A stretch of DNA of 64,000 nt from positions 868,001 through 932,000 of the forward strand of contig JAUCEF010000012.1 of the NCBI GenBank assembly GCA_033558025.1. Reading direction: 5' to 3'. Under the pieces are notes generated by a model. The model worked only from the letters and a program-made list of their open reading frames with translations. It was not told the DNA's origin and ran no database searches. The translations under genes and the position numbers were made by a program. Numbering within the stretch: the first letter of the stretch is position 1; each line of letters opens with the position of its first letter. This document shows positions 34,341-44,374 of this stretch, in pieces. The DNA comes from Phytophthora sp. 'mugwort' (lineage: Eukaryota > Oomycota > Peronosporomycetes > Peronosporales > Peronosporaceae).

Positions 34341-35511
34341 CTGCGGTCTCCGGTCCTGTGATGCAATCAAGCTGAGTCCACGGACCAGTTTGGTTTCGAT
34401 TGCGATGAGTGTTGGTCGCCGTCGTGAACCGCAAAGGAGTAGCCATACTGCATTCCTCCGTCGCCCTCGTAGTCGCTCGGGGCGAAGCCCATGTGATGGA
34501 AGGAATCGTAGCAGAAGCAAAGGAAGGGAAGAACGACGAAGGCGAAGTGAGCGCTCTTGTTCGTCAGTGGTGGTACCCGCTTCTCCGGGAAGTATATTGC
34601 GTGGAACCAGCGGCCGTTCCCCTTTGTATCGCACACCTTGCCGTTTGCGAACTAGTATGCACAATGACGGCCGCTGAAATCCCAATTCACCGTTATTCGC
34701 TGTGCTTGCCCTGTCTGCCATTTCTGCTACCTTCTGCCATTGCTGTAGATTCTGCTTTCTTCGGATCATGTCCACTGCTCTTCGCTGGTTCAGCTTCTGC
34801 AGCACTTTTCCGAACACTCTGAGCGAGGTCTGCTGTGGCCCCTCCGACACGCTTCCGTGGCCTCTTAGCTTCATCACCGGTCGCGAGCCTTTCTGCAATG
34901 CCCAGCGTCCTCTTTCACTCTTCCTCTGGCATCTCCGAATCAGTGTCGATCTGATCCTTCACGAAGTCAGGAATCTCCGGCAGGGCTCTTTTTATGAACG
35001 TTGTTAGTGCGATGTCGTTGTTAGCAACTAACCGACCTCGAATGCTGGGACGCTATTTCTTTCAGGCGTGGGGCACACGTCTCGAATGTCTAGCTACCCT
35101 TCTTGGGATCGACTGTTAAGTTTCCAGGAGCGCACCGCGAGACTTCTTGGACGCAAATTGTTCACGTAGTGGTTATAGTTCAGCACATTTAGGGTATCTT
35201 CCATCCGAGCATCGGCTCGGCCTGCGAGGTAGTTCTCCAGCGCAGATCTGCGGAAGCCTTCAGACCTGTTCTCGTTGTTCAGGTTCCGGACGTGCCTATC
35301 AAACCGCGCTGCCAAGTCACAAACCCATAGTCGATGCCGTTTGACCGGCTGTCGGGGTCGTACTTTGGAAGTCGAAGTTCTGATCCCCTTTGGTCGCCTG
35401 TTTACCACTTGGTCTTGCTTGTGGTCCTTGTTGTGGCTGGTTGTCCACGCCACTCTCGTCCTCGGCCTCACGCTAGGATAAGTCGTCGTGCTCGTCGCCG
35501 CTTTCCGACAT

Positions 35512-36679
35512 ACCTCAGTTATTTTAGAACTTGCGGCTGTTAACCTGTTGGGATCGAAGCACAGAGGCTAGAGAAGGCTTTGAGGTTCAATGCGAGAACG
35601 GAAGTGAGTTCGATTCGGTTTAGCTTCCCGTGTTATCCTGTTTTGGACCTTGACCAACCTCAATGTACTGCGGGAATGCATACCACACCTTGGGTCTTGA
35701 TGACTTTAACTCGGGAATCGCGATCTCCAAATTCCAACACGGGAGCTCCCATTTCCATCGCAATTGACCTGTCGAGAGACGGTCAAAAACGGCGAGCAGT
35801 ACACAAGAGCTCACAAGAAGGCGCCACCAAAAGAATTTGAGCTGAAAGTTGCCGATGACGCTGCTGCACCTCTAAAGATACTCGAGAAGAAGCTGAAAAA
35901 ATGATGCCTGGACAATGGCAGCCAGGGTTCGTAATTTACCTCAACCTTTCAATCATGTTAATCAGAAATCGTATGAGCAGCTGATCGAAGGCAACGACTT
36001 CGGGAGCAAACAGAGACCGTAAGAGTGGTCAAACAGGATTCATCCTCGAGTTATTTGTCAACATCGAGAAACAAGCATTAACACCAGCGCATCGTTGCGA
36101 CGAGCTATAGCGTTTCGGATTGAGAAGCATCCGCCTCGTGTCGCTGAGTTCCTTGATCAGCAAGATACTGAGCGACCGAGAAACCGATAATGGTATGGCT
36201 ATCGCGCAAGCAAGACTACCCGAAGCAATCCAATTCAGCTGCCTCAGACCACTACATTTCAGCAACTCGTGCACATAGATCAGCAAGAACCGTCCATACA
36301 TACCGAGATAGCAGCGGTCCAGCAACGAATGCACGCATCGTATCCAACGATTCGCGTGCAGATACATAGCGTCCCAGTTCCATTGCGCTCAACATTTCAG
36401 GATTATGGACACACTCGGGCCTGCCGCCGTACAGCTTGTGCCCACCTTTTCGAGGGCCCATAACAGTGGATACTCCTGTTCCTGCACAAAATATTGCAGA
36501 CTTCGATCAGGCTTTTCCAGACATAAACGAGGGAACATAAGAAGCTGAAGGAGCTAATCTAGCTAGCTAAACTCTATTTTAAGGTTTATGGGAACGATAT
36601 CCACAATGCTTAAACAAGTCCAAACGTATTAATTCCAAACGTAAAAATCCCTTCTGTCGAGTGCTGTTGTAAAGTGCAA
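35512..36679. other. Unassigned region upstream of copia gag
   Basis: Should contain the copia leader and 5' LTR, but I could not find a repeat of any part of it at the other end of the element. No recognisable protein; short frames on both strands only. Confidence 0.35.
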
Positions 36680-37550
36680 TTGCCATCACACTATCTAGAT
36701 CCGCCTGGAACGCCACGTTGACATGACGTTGAATCCATCGTTTCAACAGCGATAACGCACATTGATTGGGTGAGTTCTAGTAAGGAAACAAGAACAACTC
36801 TCCGATGGCATGTACCAAGCTCCTCATATATGTGTATCTTTGCGTTATCCATGACCACGATCGACGTGGGCAGTGGCCATTGATTCAGGAATAGCACGAT
36901 TTTGGTCTTATATACTTCGTGGAAGGTAGCCCTTGTACAGGTTCCTTCTGCTATACCCTAACCAAAGAACCCGTTTACATTCATAGCGGTCAGCAACGAG
37001 ATATGACCTCATCGTCTAAACGGAAATACTGCGTGGACAGGAGTATTTTTGCAGACCATCCGTATCATCGTAGTATAGACCTATAAAAATGGTTAGTTCT
37101 TACTGCTATTGCCCGTACATAAAACAATATACCATCCGTCTTTTGACGTTTCGTCGATGAAGGCAAGTTGCTCGGGGCCACTGTAGAGCGGGAATAAAAA
37201 TATTGTATTCATGTTACTCCCTTGGGATGCTCTCTTTTGCCCTCTTCGTTAAAGCTTGCTTGTCAACCCAAAAAATCGAATCGCAATGCGCGGCATATCG
37301 TTGTTTTCGTCACTCTGATGCTTGCATCAAATTCGGCTTGTAGTTCTTTTAGCAGCTCTTTGAAGTAGAAACACGGGTGACGCCCAACACTCTCGCGCAC
37401 ATAAATGCAGACAAGTTCTGGCCAACGTGATGACCTATTTTTTGTTTCTTCATTCAAAACATTCCCTGTCTTCTTGAAGTCCAGATACCAGCGGCTCAAG
37501 CTGCGCTCCGAAACGCCGATATAATGGAGACAGTTGAAATGTCGATGTTG
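36680..37550 (-). pseudogene. Tc1/mariner (IS630)-type transposase, frameshifted
   Basis: Minus strand. The frame 37263-37499 is the N-terminal DNA-binding part (VSRWYLDFKKTGNV-like helix, RHPCFYFKELLKELQ and ICRALRFDF). Further on in another frame comes FIDETSKDGR (first catalytic residue) near 37160, and the frame 36691-36897 has PLPTSIVVMDNAKIH, the second catalytic Asp in the usual MDNA.IH context, followed by EEL. The DDE signature and HTH match Tc1-like DDE_3 transposases. Frame breaks in 36900-37260 inactivate it. Terminal repeats were not identified. Confidence 0.75.
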
Positions 37551-37611
37551 TAATGAGAACTATCCCTTTCCAGTTAAGGTTAACCGAGTACATTGTGCAA
37601 TCTTCCTTGGT

Positions 37612-37643
37612 ATTTTACCCTGACTGGCCAGTCAGGGTAAAAT
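37612..37643. repeat. Perfect 32-base palindrome
   Basis: Two 16-base arms with no spacer, centred between 37627 and 37628; the left arm is ATTTTACCCTGACTGG and the right arm its exact complement. It lies between the Tc1-like relic and TAF10. Confidence 0.9.
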
Positions 37644-37949
37644 CAATGACTTCGGCTCCTTAAAGTACGTTTTTTTATTAGGAAGTGCTCCGAATTTTTA
37701 AGCGATCATGATTGGATATGTCACGCTCTTATTCCTCACTTGCGGTCCTAATATTCCGCAAGAAAAACCAACCCACATACCATGTAGTTTTGTAGGACCG
37801 TTTAGCCAAATTAAAGAAAAGCACAATAACTGTATTGGTCTGTAATTTGTGATGATTACCGGTAGTACATTTTGGAACTATATTTTTGGCCTGTTGTACT
37901 ATTCTATGTGTCGACGCAATTTTGCGAACAGTGCAACACATTACTCAGT

Positions 37950-38417
37950 ATGGCGGAAGCGGCGCAGCTCAGCGCCTTCTTGGCGGCTATGACGCAGTAC
38001 TCGCCGACGATCCCGGACGAGCTGGTGGAATTCTACCTGCAACAGGCGGGGTGCGCCACTAATGATGTGCGGATGTACGTAATTTCGCGCTCTTTCCCTA
38101 CTTGAATGCCGCCTTAAAACTGACCCTAATTATGTTGTCGGCGATACAGCACACGGATGATCTCCCTGGCGGCCCACAAACTCCTGGTAGACGTGACGCA
38201 CGATGCCATGCAGTACCAGCGCATCCGATCACAGGCCACGTCGTCCACAACTACAGGTGCGGCGTCGGCGGCCTTACTGACACCCGACGGAGCTGCTCCC
38301 AGTGGCACCCGCGCTGTGCTGACCATGGAGGACTTGGCAGCTAGCCTCAAAGAATACGGCGTCAACATCTGCAGACCCGACTACGTGAGCGACGTGGCAG
38401 AGGACCCCACGACCTAA
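37950..38417 (+). CDS. TAF10: TAF10, TFIID/SAGA histone-fold subunit
   Basis: Exon 1 is 37950-38074 and exon 2 is 38150-38417, separated by a 75-base intron (38075 GTACGT ... 38149 ACAG), giving 130 residues. The product is the small histone-fold subunit shared by TFIID and SAGA-type coactivators, acting in the nucleus in RNA polymerase II initiation. Diagnostic blocks: LSAFLAAMTQYSPTIPDELV and EFYLQQAGCA in exon 1, ITRMISLAAHKLLVDVTHDA across the junction and LTMEDLAASLKEYGVNICRP at the end, all matching the conserved TAF10 histone fold. The splice sites were chosen because they restore this fold in frame. The protein lacks the long N-terminal extension of animal TAF10. It converges with the phospholipase gene, stops 88 bases apart. 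Intact. Confidence 0.93.
38075..38149 (+). other. TAF10 intron
   Basis: 75-base intron, GTACGT donor and ATACAG acceptor. It contains in-frame stops, and its removal joins the conserved histone-fold helices. Confidence 0.88.
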
Positions 38418-38505
38418 AACGGAGACGATAAACTGATCCTGTTCTAAAATGGTGTAGATTGATGCCGTTCGTAGGGAAACTTGAGTTGTTGTTGGCGTGT
38501 TGACT

Positions 38506-39473
38506 CTACAGCTCCTCGTGCTCATCAACAGGCACGTATTTCTCCTTGGGTTTCTTCTTGCCCTTCTTCTTGAGGTCCTTGCCGGTTTCTTTGACGACCT
38601 CGTCCATGAAATTGGTCTTATGCGGATCGATCTTGAGCGCCTTAGGGTACTTCTTCAGCAACCGCAGGAACATAGTGGGCTCCTGGCCCCTGTACTTCTT
38701 CAGCAGCGTGTCGATCGCCTCGTCCTCCAATTCCTCTTCTGGCGCGCCGTTCTCCTCGAGGAAATACTCAAGACGTTCACGGGTGGCGGCAGCTGCATTC
38801 TCCGTCGGAACGCATTCGCACGCCTCCTTCTGCGCATCCTGATACGCCGGGCAGGCGATCATCTAGCAGGCAAATAAACAGCATTAGTTACAAGCAGCCG
38901 ACGGAGTATTTCAGATAGCAGCCGTACATTGGCGCCAATGTAGAGGATCTTGGCGGTCGAGAAGCATTCGTCGCGACTTGTGGGGTCTTTGATGACCCTA
39001 CACTTGGCCTTCATGCACTTCTGCATCCTCTTCTCGCAGCTGGCCTTGGGCATACCGCACATGCTGTAGCACTGCATTAATAAAGGGGAACCAAGCATCC
39101 GGCGTTGAAGTTGAGTCAATAACAGAGTCGTCAAAGAGAAATGTAGCCATCTTCGTACCGCGTCGTGCCAGTTGCAGCATTCCTGGAACTCTGCAGTGGT
39201 GCTAATTTGCATGCCCGACGTACCGCAGCCATTGGCCGTAAACTCAAAATCCCTGTACATGGGTGAAGAGCGAGGGTTAGAGCTGATGTATCAATCTTGG
39301 CCTCGTGGATGTTGCTGTGCTGCTCACTTGACAGGGGCCGGCGTGCGCTTGGGGCGGCAGGTGAATGGCTCGCACGGCTGGCTGTAGCTGGTCAAATCGG
39401 GGAAGTCAATGGACGCAGCCACGCTGCCAGCGGACAGCGCGCAGCAGAGCAGCAGCGAACGGGAGAGCACCAT
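38506..39473 (-). CDS. Secretory phospholipase A2, group XII-like, with ER-retention-like tail
   Basis: Four exons on the minus strand: 39473-39328, 39252-39159, 39071-38928 and 38862-38506 (246 residues); introns of 75, 87 and 65 bases, all GT-AG. The protein starts with a signal peptide (about residues 1-20, VLSRSLLLCCALSAG). The calcium-loop-like NGCGTSGM is at 56-63 and the catalytic CCNWHDACY at 74-82 with His78 and Asp79; a cysteine-rich segment follows (CGMPKASCEKRMQKCMKAKC), as in PLA2G12 proteins. PLA2 enzymes hydrolyse the sn-2 acyl ester of phospholipids in a calcium-dependent way. The C-terminal ~100 residues are charged and helical and end in HEEL, resembling KDEL-type ER-retrieval signals. 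This suggests residence in the secretory pathway rather than free secretion. Intact; splice sites assigned by motif continuity. Confidence 0.88.
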
Positions 39474-39479
39474 CGTCGT

Positions 39480-39494
39480 GAATTGTGCAGTGGG
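39480..39494 (-). promoter_or_regulatory. Candidate oomycete initiator-like element
   Basis: On the minus strand CCCACTGCACAATTC lies a few bases upstream of the phospholipase ATG. It partly fits the oomycete initiator consensus (TCA-pyrimidine-rich-NCAWTTT). Very close to the ATG and imperfect, so weak. Confidence 0.22.
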
Positions 39495-40054
39495 TCCTGC
39501 CACGTGTATCGCAGGTTTTGTACTTGTACGAAATAATAACCGCTATTACTCGATAGCAAATGGAAACTTAGTGTTCAGCTGTAAACAAACACATGTTAAT
39601 GGAGATATCAATAAAGTAAAAAAACAATAACCCGTATTACTCGAGTGTAGAATTTGAATTCAAGAACAGCATACACGCCGAAGCTCTTCTGAGGGATTTG
39701 CAATAGTGCCCCATCCCTCTAATAGTGCCCCATCTCTGATATTAATTATCAGAGTTGTCAGATCGGAGCCCGCATAAAAAATCAACTGTGACGGCACATT
39801 GGCGAGTGGATAGGTATTGTGGGTTCTACTCAAAATTTCCCCGGGCGATTGATTGAATCGCGCGAGCACAATCGCGCGGCCAATCGCCGCACACTAAATA
39901 GCATATGCAACATAAGTGTTTGAGATTCACACTGAGCGCTAGAAGCATGCAAATGGTGCTACGTTACGATATCCAGTACAACACCGAATCAGCGGCAGGT
40001 GCACGTCGCAGGGAACAACACCGAACCAGCGAACTCCAGTAATGGCTCGGGAGT
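39495..40054. other. Intergenic, AATAGTGCCCC repeats only
   Basis: No gene seen. The string AATAGTGCCCC occurs at about 39703 and 39721 and again near 40787, all in the same direction; it may be part of a dispersed repeat. Confidence 0.4.
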
Positions 40055-40223
40055 ACAGCGAACCCGCGAATTACAGCGGCGACGCAAGAGGACCACAGCG
40101 ATAACGCAAGAACTCCACAGCGATACAGTCCGAGGGTCACAGTGAAATAGCGCAGCGCGAGAGCCACAGCCAGCTGGATCAAGGGTACAGCGCGGTAGCG
40201 AGAGGGTTACAACGGAGATAATC
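40055..40223 (+). repeat. Degenerate ~22-base minisatellite
   Basis: Seven or so diverged units beginning ACAGCG or ACAG: starts at 40055, 40073, 40095, 40117, 40139, 40166, 40187 and 40209 (unit lengths 18, 22, 22, 22, 27, 21, 22). Units share a purine-rich second half such as GCAAGAGGACC. Related sequence may extend left to about 39985. Confidence 0.6.
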
Positions 40224-40387
40224 ATACGGGTGGAGGTCTTGCTGCCTCAAGTCAATTCGGCCAATGGGAAACGTGTGTCGATTGCTCGGGCGATTCCACC
40301 AACCAACCCACGTGTGTAAACATAGCCTGAATTCACAATAAGCCTCTTCAGTTTTTCACCTTTCATTGTCAATATCTAGTGGTGACG

Positions 40388-40710
40388 ATGAAGCGCAAGT
40401 TCACGGTGGGGAGAAGCTGTCTGTAGTCCAACAACTGGAGGCTTCGCGCGTCCTAGCGGTTGTCATTAAGCATAAGCTCTACAAGGAGACTGTTCATAAA
40501 TGGATGGGGGGGGGTCAGAAGATTGAGCTCCAGTTTGTCAACAGCGGACACTATCGTCGCCCATGGTGGTGGCCGATTTCTCGTGCCCGACGAACTTGAA
40601 TTCACGTTGCTGTAGATGATCATCGCAGCGACTCCGACGATGACGAGGGTTTTGTCGTATTGCCGAGATCGATCTTTAACGGCATACTCAAAGCACACAA
40701 GAACTAGGAA
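40388..40710 (+). pseudogene. pogo-like transposase N-terminal fragment
   Basis: Starts ATGAAGCGCAAG (MKRKFTVG) and, after one frame change, reads GEKLSVVQQLEASRVL and KLYKETVHKWMGGG, the helix-turn-helix at the start of CENP-B/pogo-like transposases. A further frame change leads to LVPDELEF. No DDE core follows. An oligo-G run at 40505 disrupts the frame. Confidence 0.55.
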
Positions 40711-41519
40711 TTCCTAACTGAACAGGACTCACGTTGGCAATTTGACAGGTTTGATACCCATCCCTTTAATATATGTCCCACCTGTAATAGTGCCCCTCTG
40801 GGCAGTATCGCAGGTTTTACAGTTCTAATACAACGGGTGATAACCGCATACATGCATACCAGTTCCACTTCTTGTTTTTACTTGCGTGGGTTCGAGCCCT
40901 GTTAGGAAGGGACATGATACGCCTGATGGCCATATCGTTGTATTTGAATAATCAGCTTGTTCGTCCATTTGTCATGGCTTCGCAGTGAAAAATCAGCACT
41001 CTCAAGGCATTATTGACAGTCACGCTGACTAAGTGGAGAGTTTCCTTTGCCGCCCGTTCGTGCGCAAAAAAGCGACATTTGTTTTTTTTCGCGCCTGAGT
41101 TTTTTTGTTGTTGTAAGGTTCACGGTCGTTATCTATGTGGAACAGGCAGTTCCTATGCCAAACCCATTCGATACTTCAGCACTAAGACGGCAATTTTTGG
41201 GGTGTGGGACATTATTAGAGCCAGCAAGCACAGTTGAAAAATCAGAGGCAGATCTGACATCATTACAGCCACAAGTCGAACTTTACAGCACTCTGTGCTG
41301 AAAGACATGCCGTAATACACGGCGCAGCACTCAAAACGAGTACCGTATAGTCGTAGTCCTTGGCGACATTTTCTCCTTGGCGACACCTAAATCGAGACAT
41401 AATGATTGGTCAGCAGTTTTCATATAGGATCTGTTATTTTTACGCGCCATTGGTTCTAAAAGAGCGCGCAGTACCACATTCGGCATCAGTGTGGGAAGGA
41501 AGCACGACCCGCCCATGCA
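40711..41519. other. Intergenic, no gene seen
   Basis: Between two pogo-like relics. It holds one further AATAGTGCCCC copy near 40787; nothing else recognised. Confidence 0.4.
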
Positions 41520-43138
41520 TCCCAGGTTCGGGCAAGCGCCGAAAGCAATACAAGAGGGTTGCCGTGGCGTACGGCGACAAAAGAGACGTCCTCAATTGTC
41601 TCGACAAAGGCCATTCCGTCAAGCGCTGCATTGCGCACTTCTACGGGCAGCTCACAAGGAAAGAACCCAGAGCAAAAAGAAAAACTGATCAGCAAGTGGA
41701 AAAGGGCATCGGCTTCGATACATTCGGCGTGTGCGTCAGGGCGAGCACGTCACCTTAACTCTCGGAAGCTCAGCGACGCTACCGTCCTTAGCCTAGAGGC
41801 AGAAGAAGAGATAGTCCAGTGGATCAATACTTTTAGGAAGGAGGGAGTTCCTGTATCGCGCTTCATGCTAGCGACAAAAGCAAAGGAGGTGGTTGAATCT
41901 GATATTGCTCCCGACAAGTTCGCAGCTTCTCCAACTTGGATGAAGCTGTTCATGAGGCGACACAGGTTGTCGTTACGTACCAAAACTCGTCAAGGCCAAA
42001 CCACACCTCAAGACGCAGCCGAGGCCGCCCAAGCGTTTAGAGCGTTGGTGCTTCAAACTGTGGTCGGGCAGAACCGCACCAAAATATTCAACGCAGATCA
42101 AACAGGTACATACAGAGTTTATATGCTATATTTTTGATATGATGTTCGATGCCTAACATAATTTTCAGCCGTATTTTTTTGAATATGTGCCTAAGAAAAC
42201 AATCTCAACAAAGGGGACGAAAACGGTTTGGGTAAAATGCGCTAATAAAAAAAAAACAAGCAACGTGCTACTGTCATACTTTTAGCGGATTCTAATGGTG
42301 TTAAGTGCGACCCATTTAATATTTTCAAGACTTCGGCTGCCGCGACAAAAGAGCGACGAGCTGAGAATGATGAGATCAGAAATGGATTTAGTAACAACTG
42401 TTTGGCGTGAAGTGAAAGCCCTGCAGGAGAAGTATCCATGCCAGATATTTGGAAACAAAACTGAGTGGTGGAACGAGGATCTCTCTCTGAAATTTTTAGA
42501 ATTTCATTTTGCCAACCGTGAGAATCCTGAAGGCAAATTGCTGTTGTTGTGGGACGATTTTAGCACACATTGGATGGAAGAGGTAAAAAAACTATGCCGC
42601 CTCGCTCAACGTTGTCCTGCTAAAAGTGCCGCCAAAATATATATACGTCTGTCAACCCGCCGACATTTCGTGGAAGAAACCTTTTAAAGGTTTACTACGA
42701 TCTCTTTGGATTAACACACTCCGCGGGCAACTTAGGGATACAACCAGGGCGAAAACAAGCGACAAGAAAAACGAAACAAGCTCGCTGCTGACATTCTAAA
42801 CGCTCGAAAAAAATATGATCAGCAGGAGGCCGATCGCAGAGCCGCCATTCTCCGGGAAGCATATGAAGAGCAACCGTTTGCTTTAATCGGACCATCGCGT
42901 CAGGACATCACCAAAAGGGGCTCTTGATGGATACACGCCCACCGGTAACTGACGCTAATGTTGACGTAGATACAGACGTGGTTATTGCTTCGTCAGAAAG
43001 GTACAACTTGGCGGAGGGGAAAGTGGACTCAGACGACGATATCGGCAGTGACAGTGGTGACAGTGGTAGTGATGAGGAGAATACTAACACTGCATCTTGG
43101 ATAATAAAACTGCACCTCGGATTGAATAATTCGTAGTT
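41520..43138 (+). pseudogene. pogo-like DDE_1 transposase C
   Basis: An N-terminal helix-turn-helix part (KQYKRVAVAYGDKRDVLNCLDKG) at 41540-41670, a frameshift near 41675, then a CENP-B-type DNA-binding part (SLEAEEEIVQWINTFRKEGVPVS, FAASPTWMKLFMRRHRLSLR) and KIFNADQT with the first catalytic Asp. A 63-base intron at 42106-42168 (GTACAT...TTCAG) joins DQT to AVFFEYVPKKTISTKGTK. Downstream, across frame breaks, are a CQPADIS-type third catalytic block near 42655 and helical and acidic tails (SDDDIGSDSGDSGSDEE). Terminal repeats were not identified. Distinct from elements A and B. Confidence 0.7.
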
Positions 43139-44022
43139 GTTGCGGATCATATGGTAATAATACGTGTCTGTGGCTTGTCGCCTAGGACTACGACTATTAC
43201 GGTGTACAGTGGGTACAGAAAGTCTACGTCGAAGCAATGCAATTTTTTAAAAAATATGTACTGTCAAATGTGTCAGCAAATACGCAACATCAGAACAAAG
43301 ACGTATGATTGGTTAACACTTAAAATTTAATGCTCAGAAAACCGAAGCGATAAGGAACATGTAGTCAGACCAAATGTGCAAAAACAAAGCAAATATTTTT
43401 TATGTTAACCCGCCAAACCGGAACATACGACATTATTATGTCCTTAATCTGAGATATTGGAATTAAGCATCAACCCTATGAACACAGCCCTAAAGTGAAA
43501 AAAAAATTAAGCGTCAACCCTATGAATCTTTTTAAAGCAACTCGTGAATGTCCATCTTGTCCGCCTACTTCGCAACTAAGGCTAGGGCCGCTCTCTTGGG
43601 CGTCTTGTGCTCTGGAAGTGGATGATTACATTAAGCGCTGTCATTTTAACGAAAGTACGCAAACATTCCGTAGTTTGATTGGCTAAAAACGCTGTTTTTT
43701 TCTTGACACATACTTAGGAATATCACTCTCTCATGGCGTATTTTGCTGTCAGGGAGCCTAGGGACTTTTGATACAGGTTTACAGTCTGTGGAACCAATGG
43801 GAAACTGGTATTGACAGAAAGCTCGGATTTTAGCGAATTTGACGCAGTCTTTCATTCTGCAAAATGATTACGCTGGACGAAGTTAATTAATCCAGTGTCC
43901 GAAATTTGTGGCTCCAAAAGTCGACATTCAATTGAGGTTGGTCATGGGATGACCCGGTCAGTATCGCTACACATGCTACAGTCTGCACGGGTAGCATCTA
44001 ACAGTCGCCTGTTTTTCTTAGG
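43139..44022. other. Intergenic with a short direct repeat, no gene seen
   Basis: No recognisable coding sequence. A 22-base direct repeat (AATTAAGCATCAACCCTATG plus two bases at 43461-43482, and 43505-43526 with one mismatch) is the only structure noticed. Confidence 0.4.
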
Positions 44023-44374
44023 ATGGAACACTGGCGCTCATTTGCGTGGAGAAGCGGCACGATGGGCTGACCTTCCAAGCAATAGCCGATCAACTCAAAA
44101 TCCACATGTCTAGCATTGAGACAATTGTCACGAAGCAAATAGAAACGGTCACGCTCACTCTGAGCTATACTCGAGACGTCCTAGGAAGACTAGCGTCCAG
44201 GAGGATTGCCAGATCGTGCGCGAGGCGAGCCATAGTGCTGATAAAATTGCCACCACGGTCGAAGAAGGTAACGGCGATACTATTTCAAAGTAAACGGTGC
44301 GAAGCCGCATCCAGTATGAGGAAGATAACGGTCTCTCTGCACGCAAGAACCCCTTTCTTAGTGCAATAACGTTA

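Larger units (their letters stand above)
31240..35511 (-). mobile_element. Copia-type LTR retrotransposon, minus strand, degraded and truncated
   Basis: Gag starts at the ATG at 35511 (MSESGDEHDDL). In minus-strand order follow: gag (35471-34700), a protease/zinc-knuckle region (34900-34340), the GAG-pre-integrase block WHARLGYLNHADLRKM (near 33960), integrase core pieces (33873-33252, including NRVTSKSTTNGKTPYEMMF), reverse transcriptase with LLYVDDIIMF (near 31800) and the post-RT block with GGLLYLTNYTRPDLAF (near 31530), ending in an RNase H start (TDADLANDTETHNSIPG) that breaks off near 31240. The order gag-PR-IN-RT-RH is diagnostic for copia. Many frameshifts. A 391-base insertion at 32883-33273 splits integrase from RT. 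The 5' LTR was not identified and the 3' LTR is missing. Confidence 0.85.

Noticed and set aside
34335..34822. Plus-strand frames overlapping copia
   Set aside because: They are complementary to the copia protease region, which runs on the minus strand.
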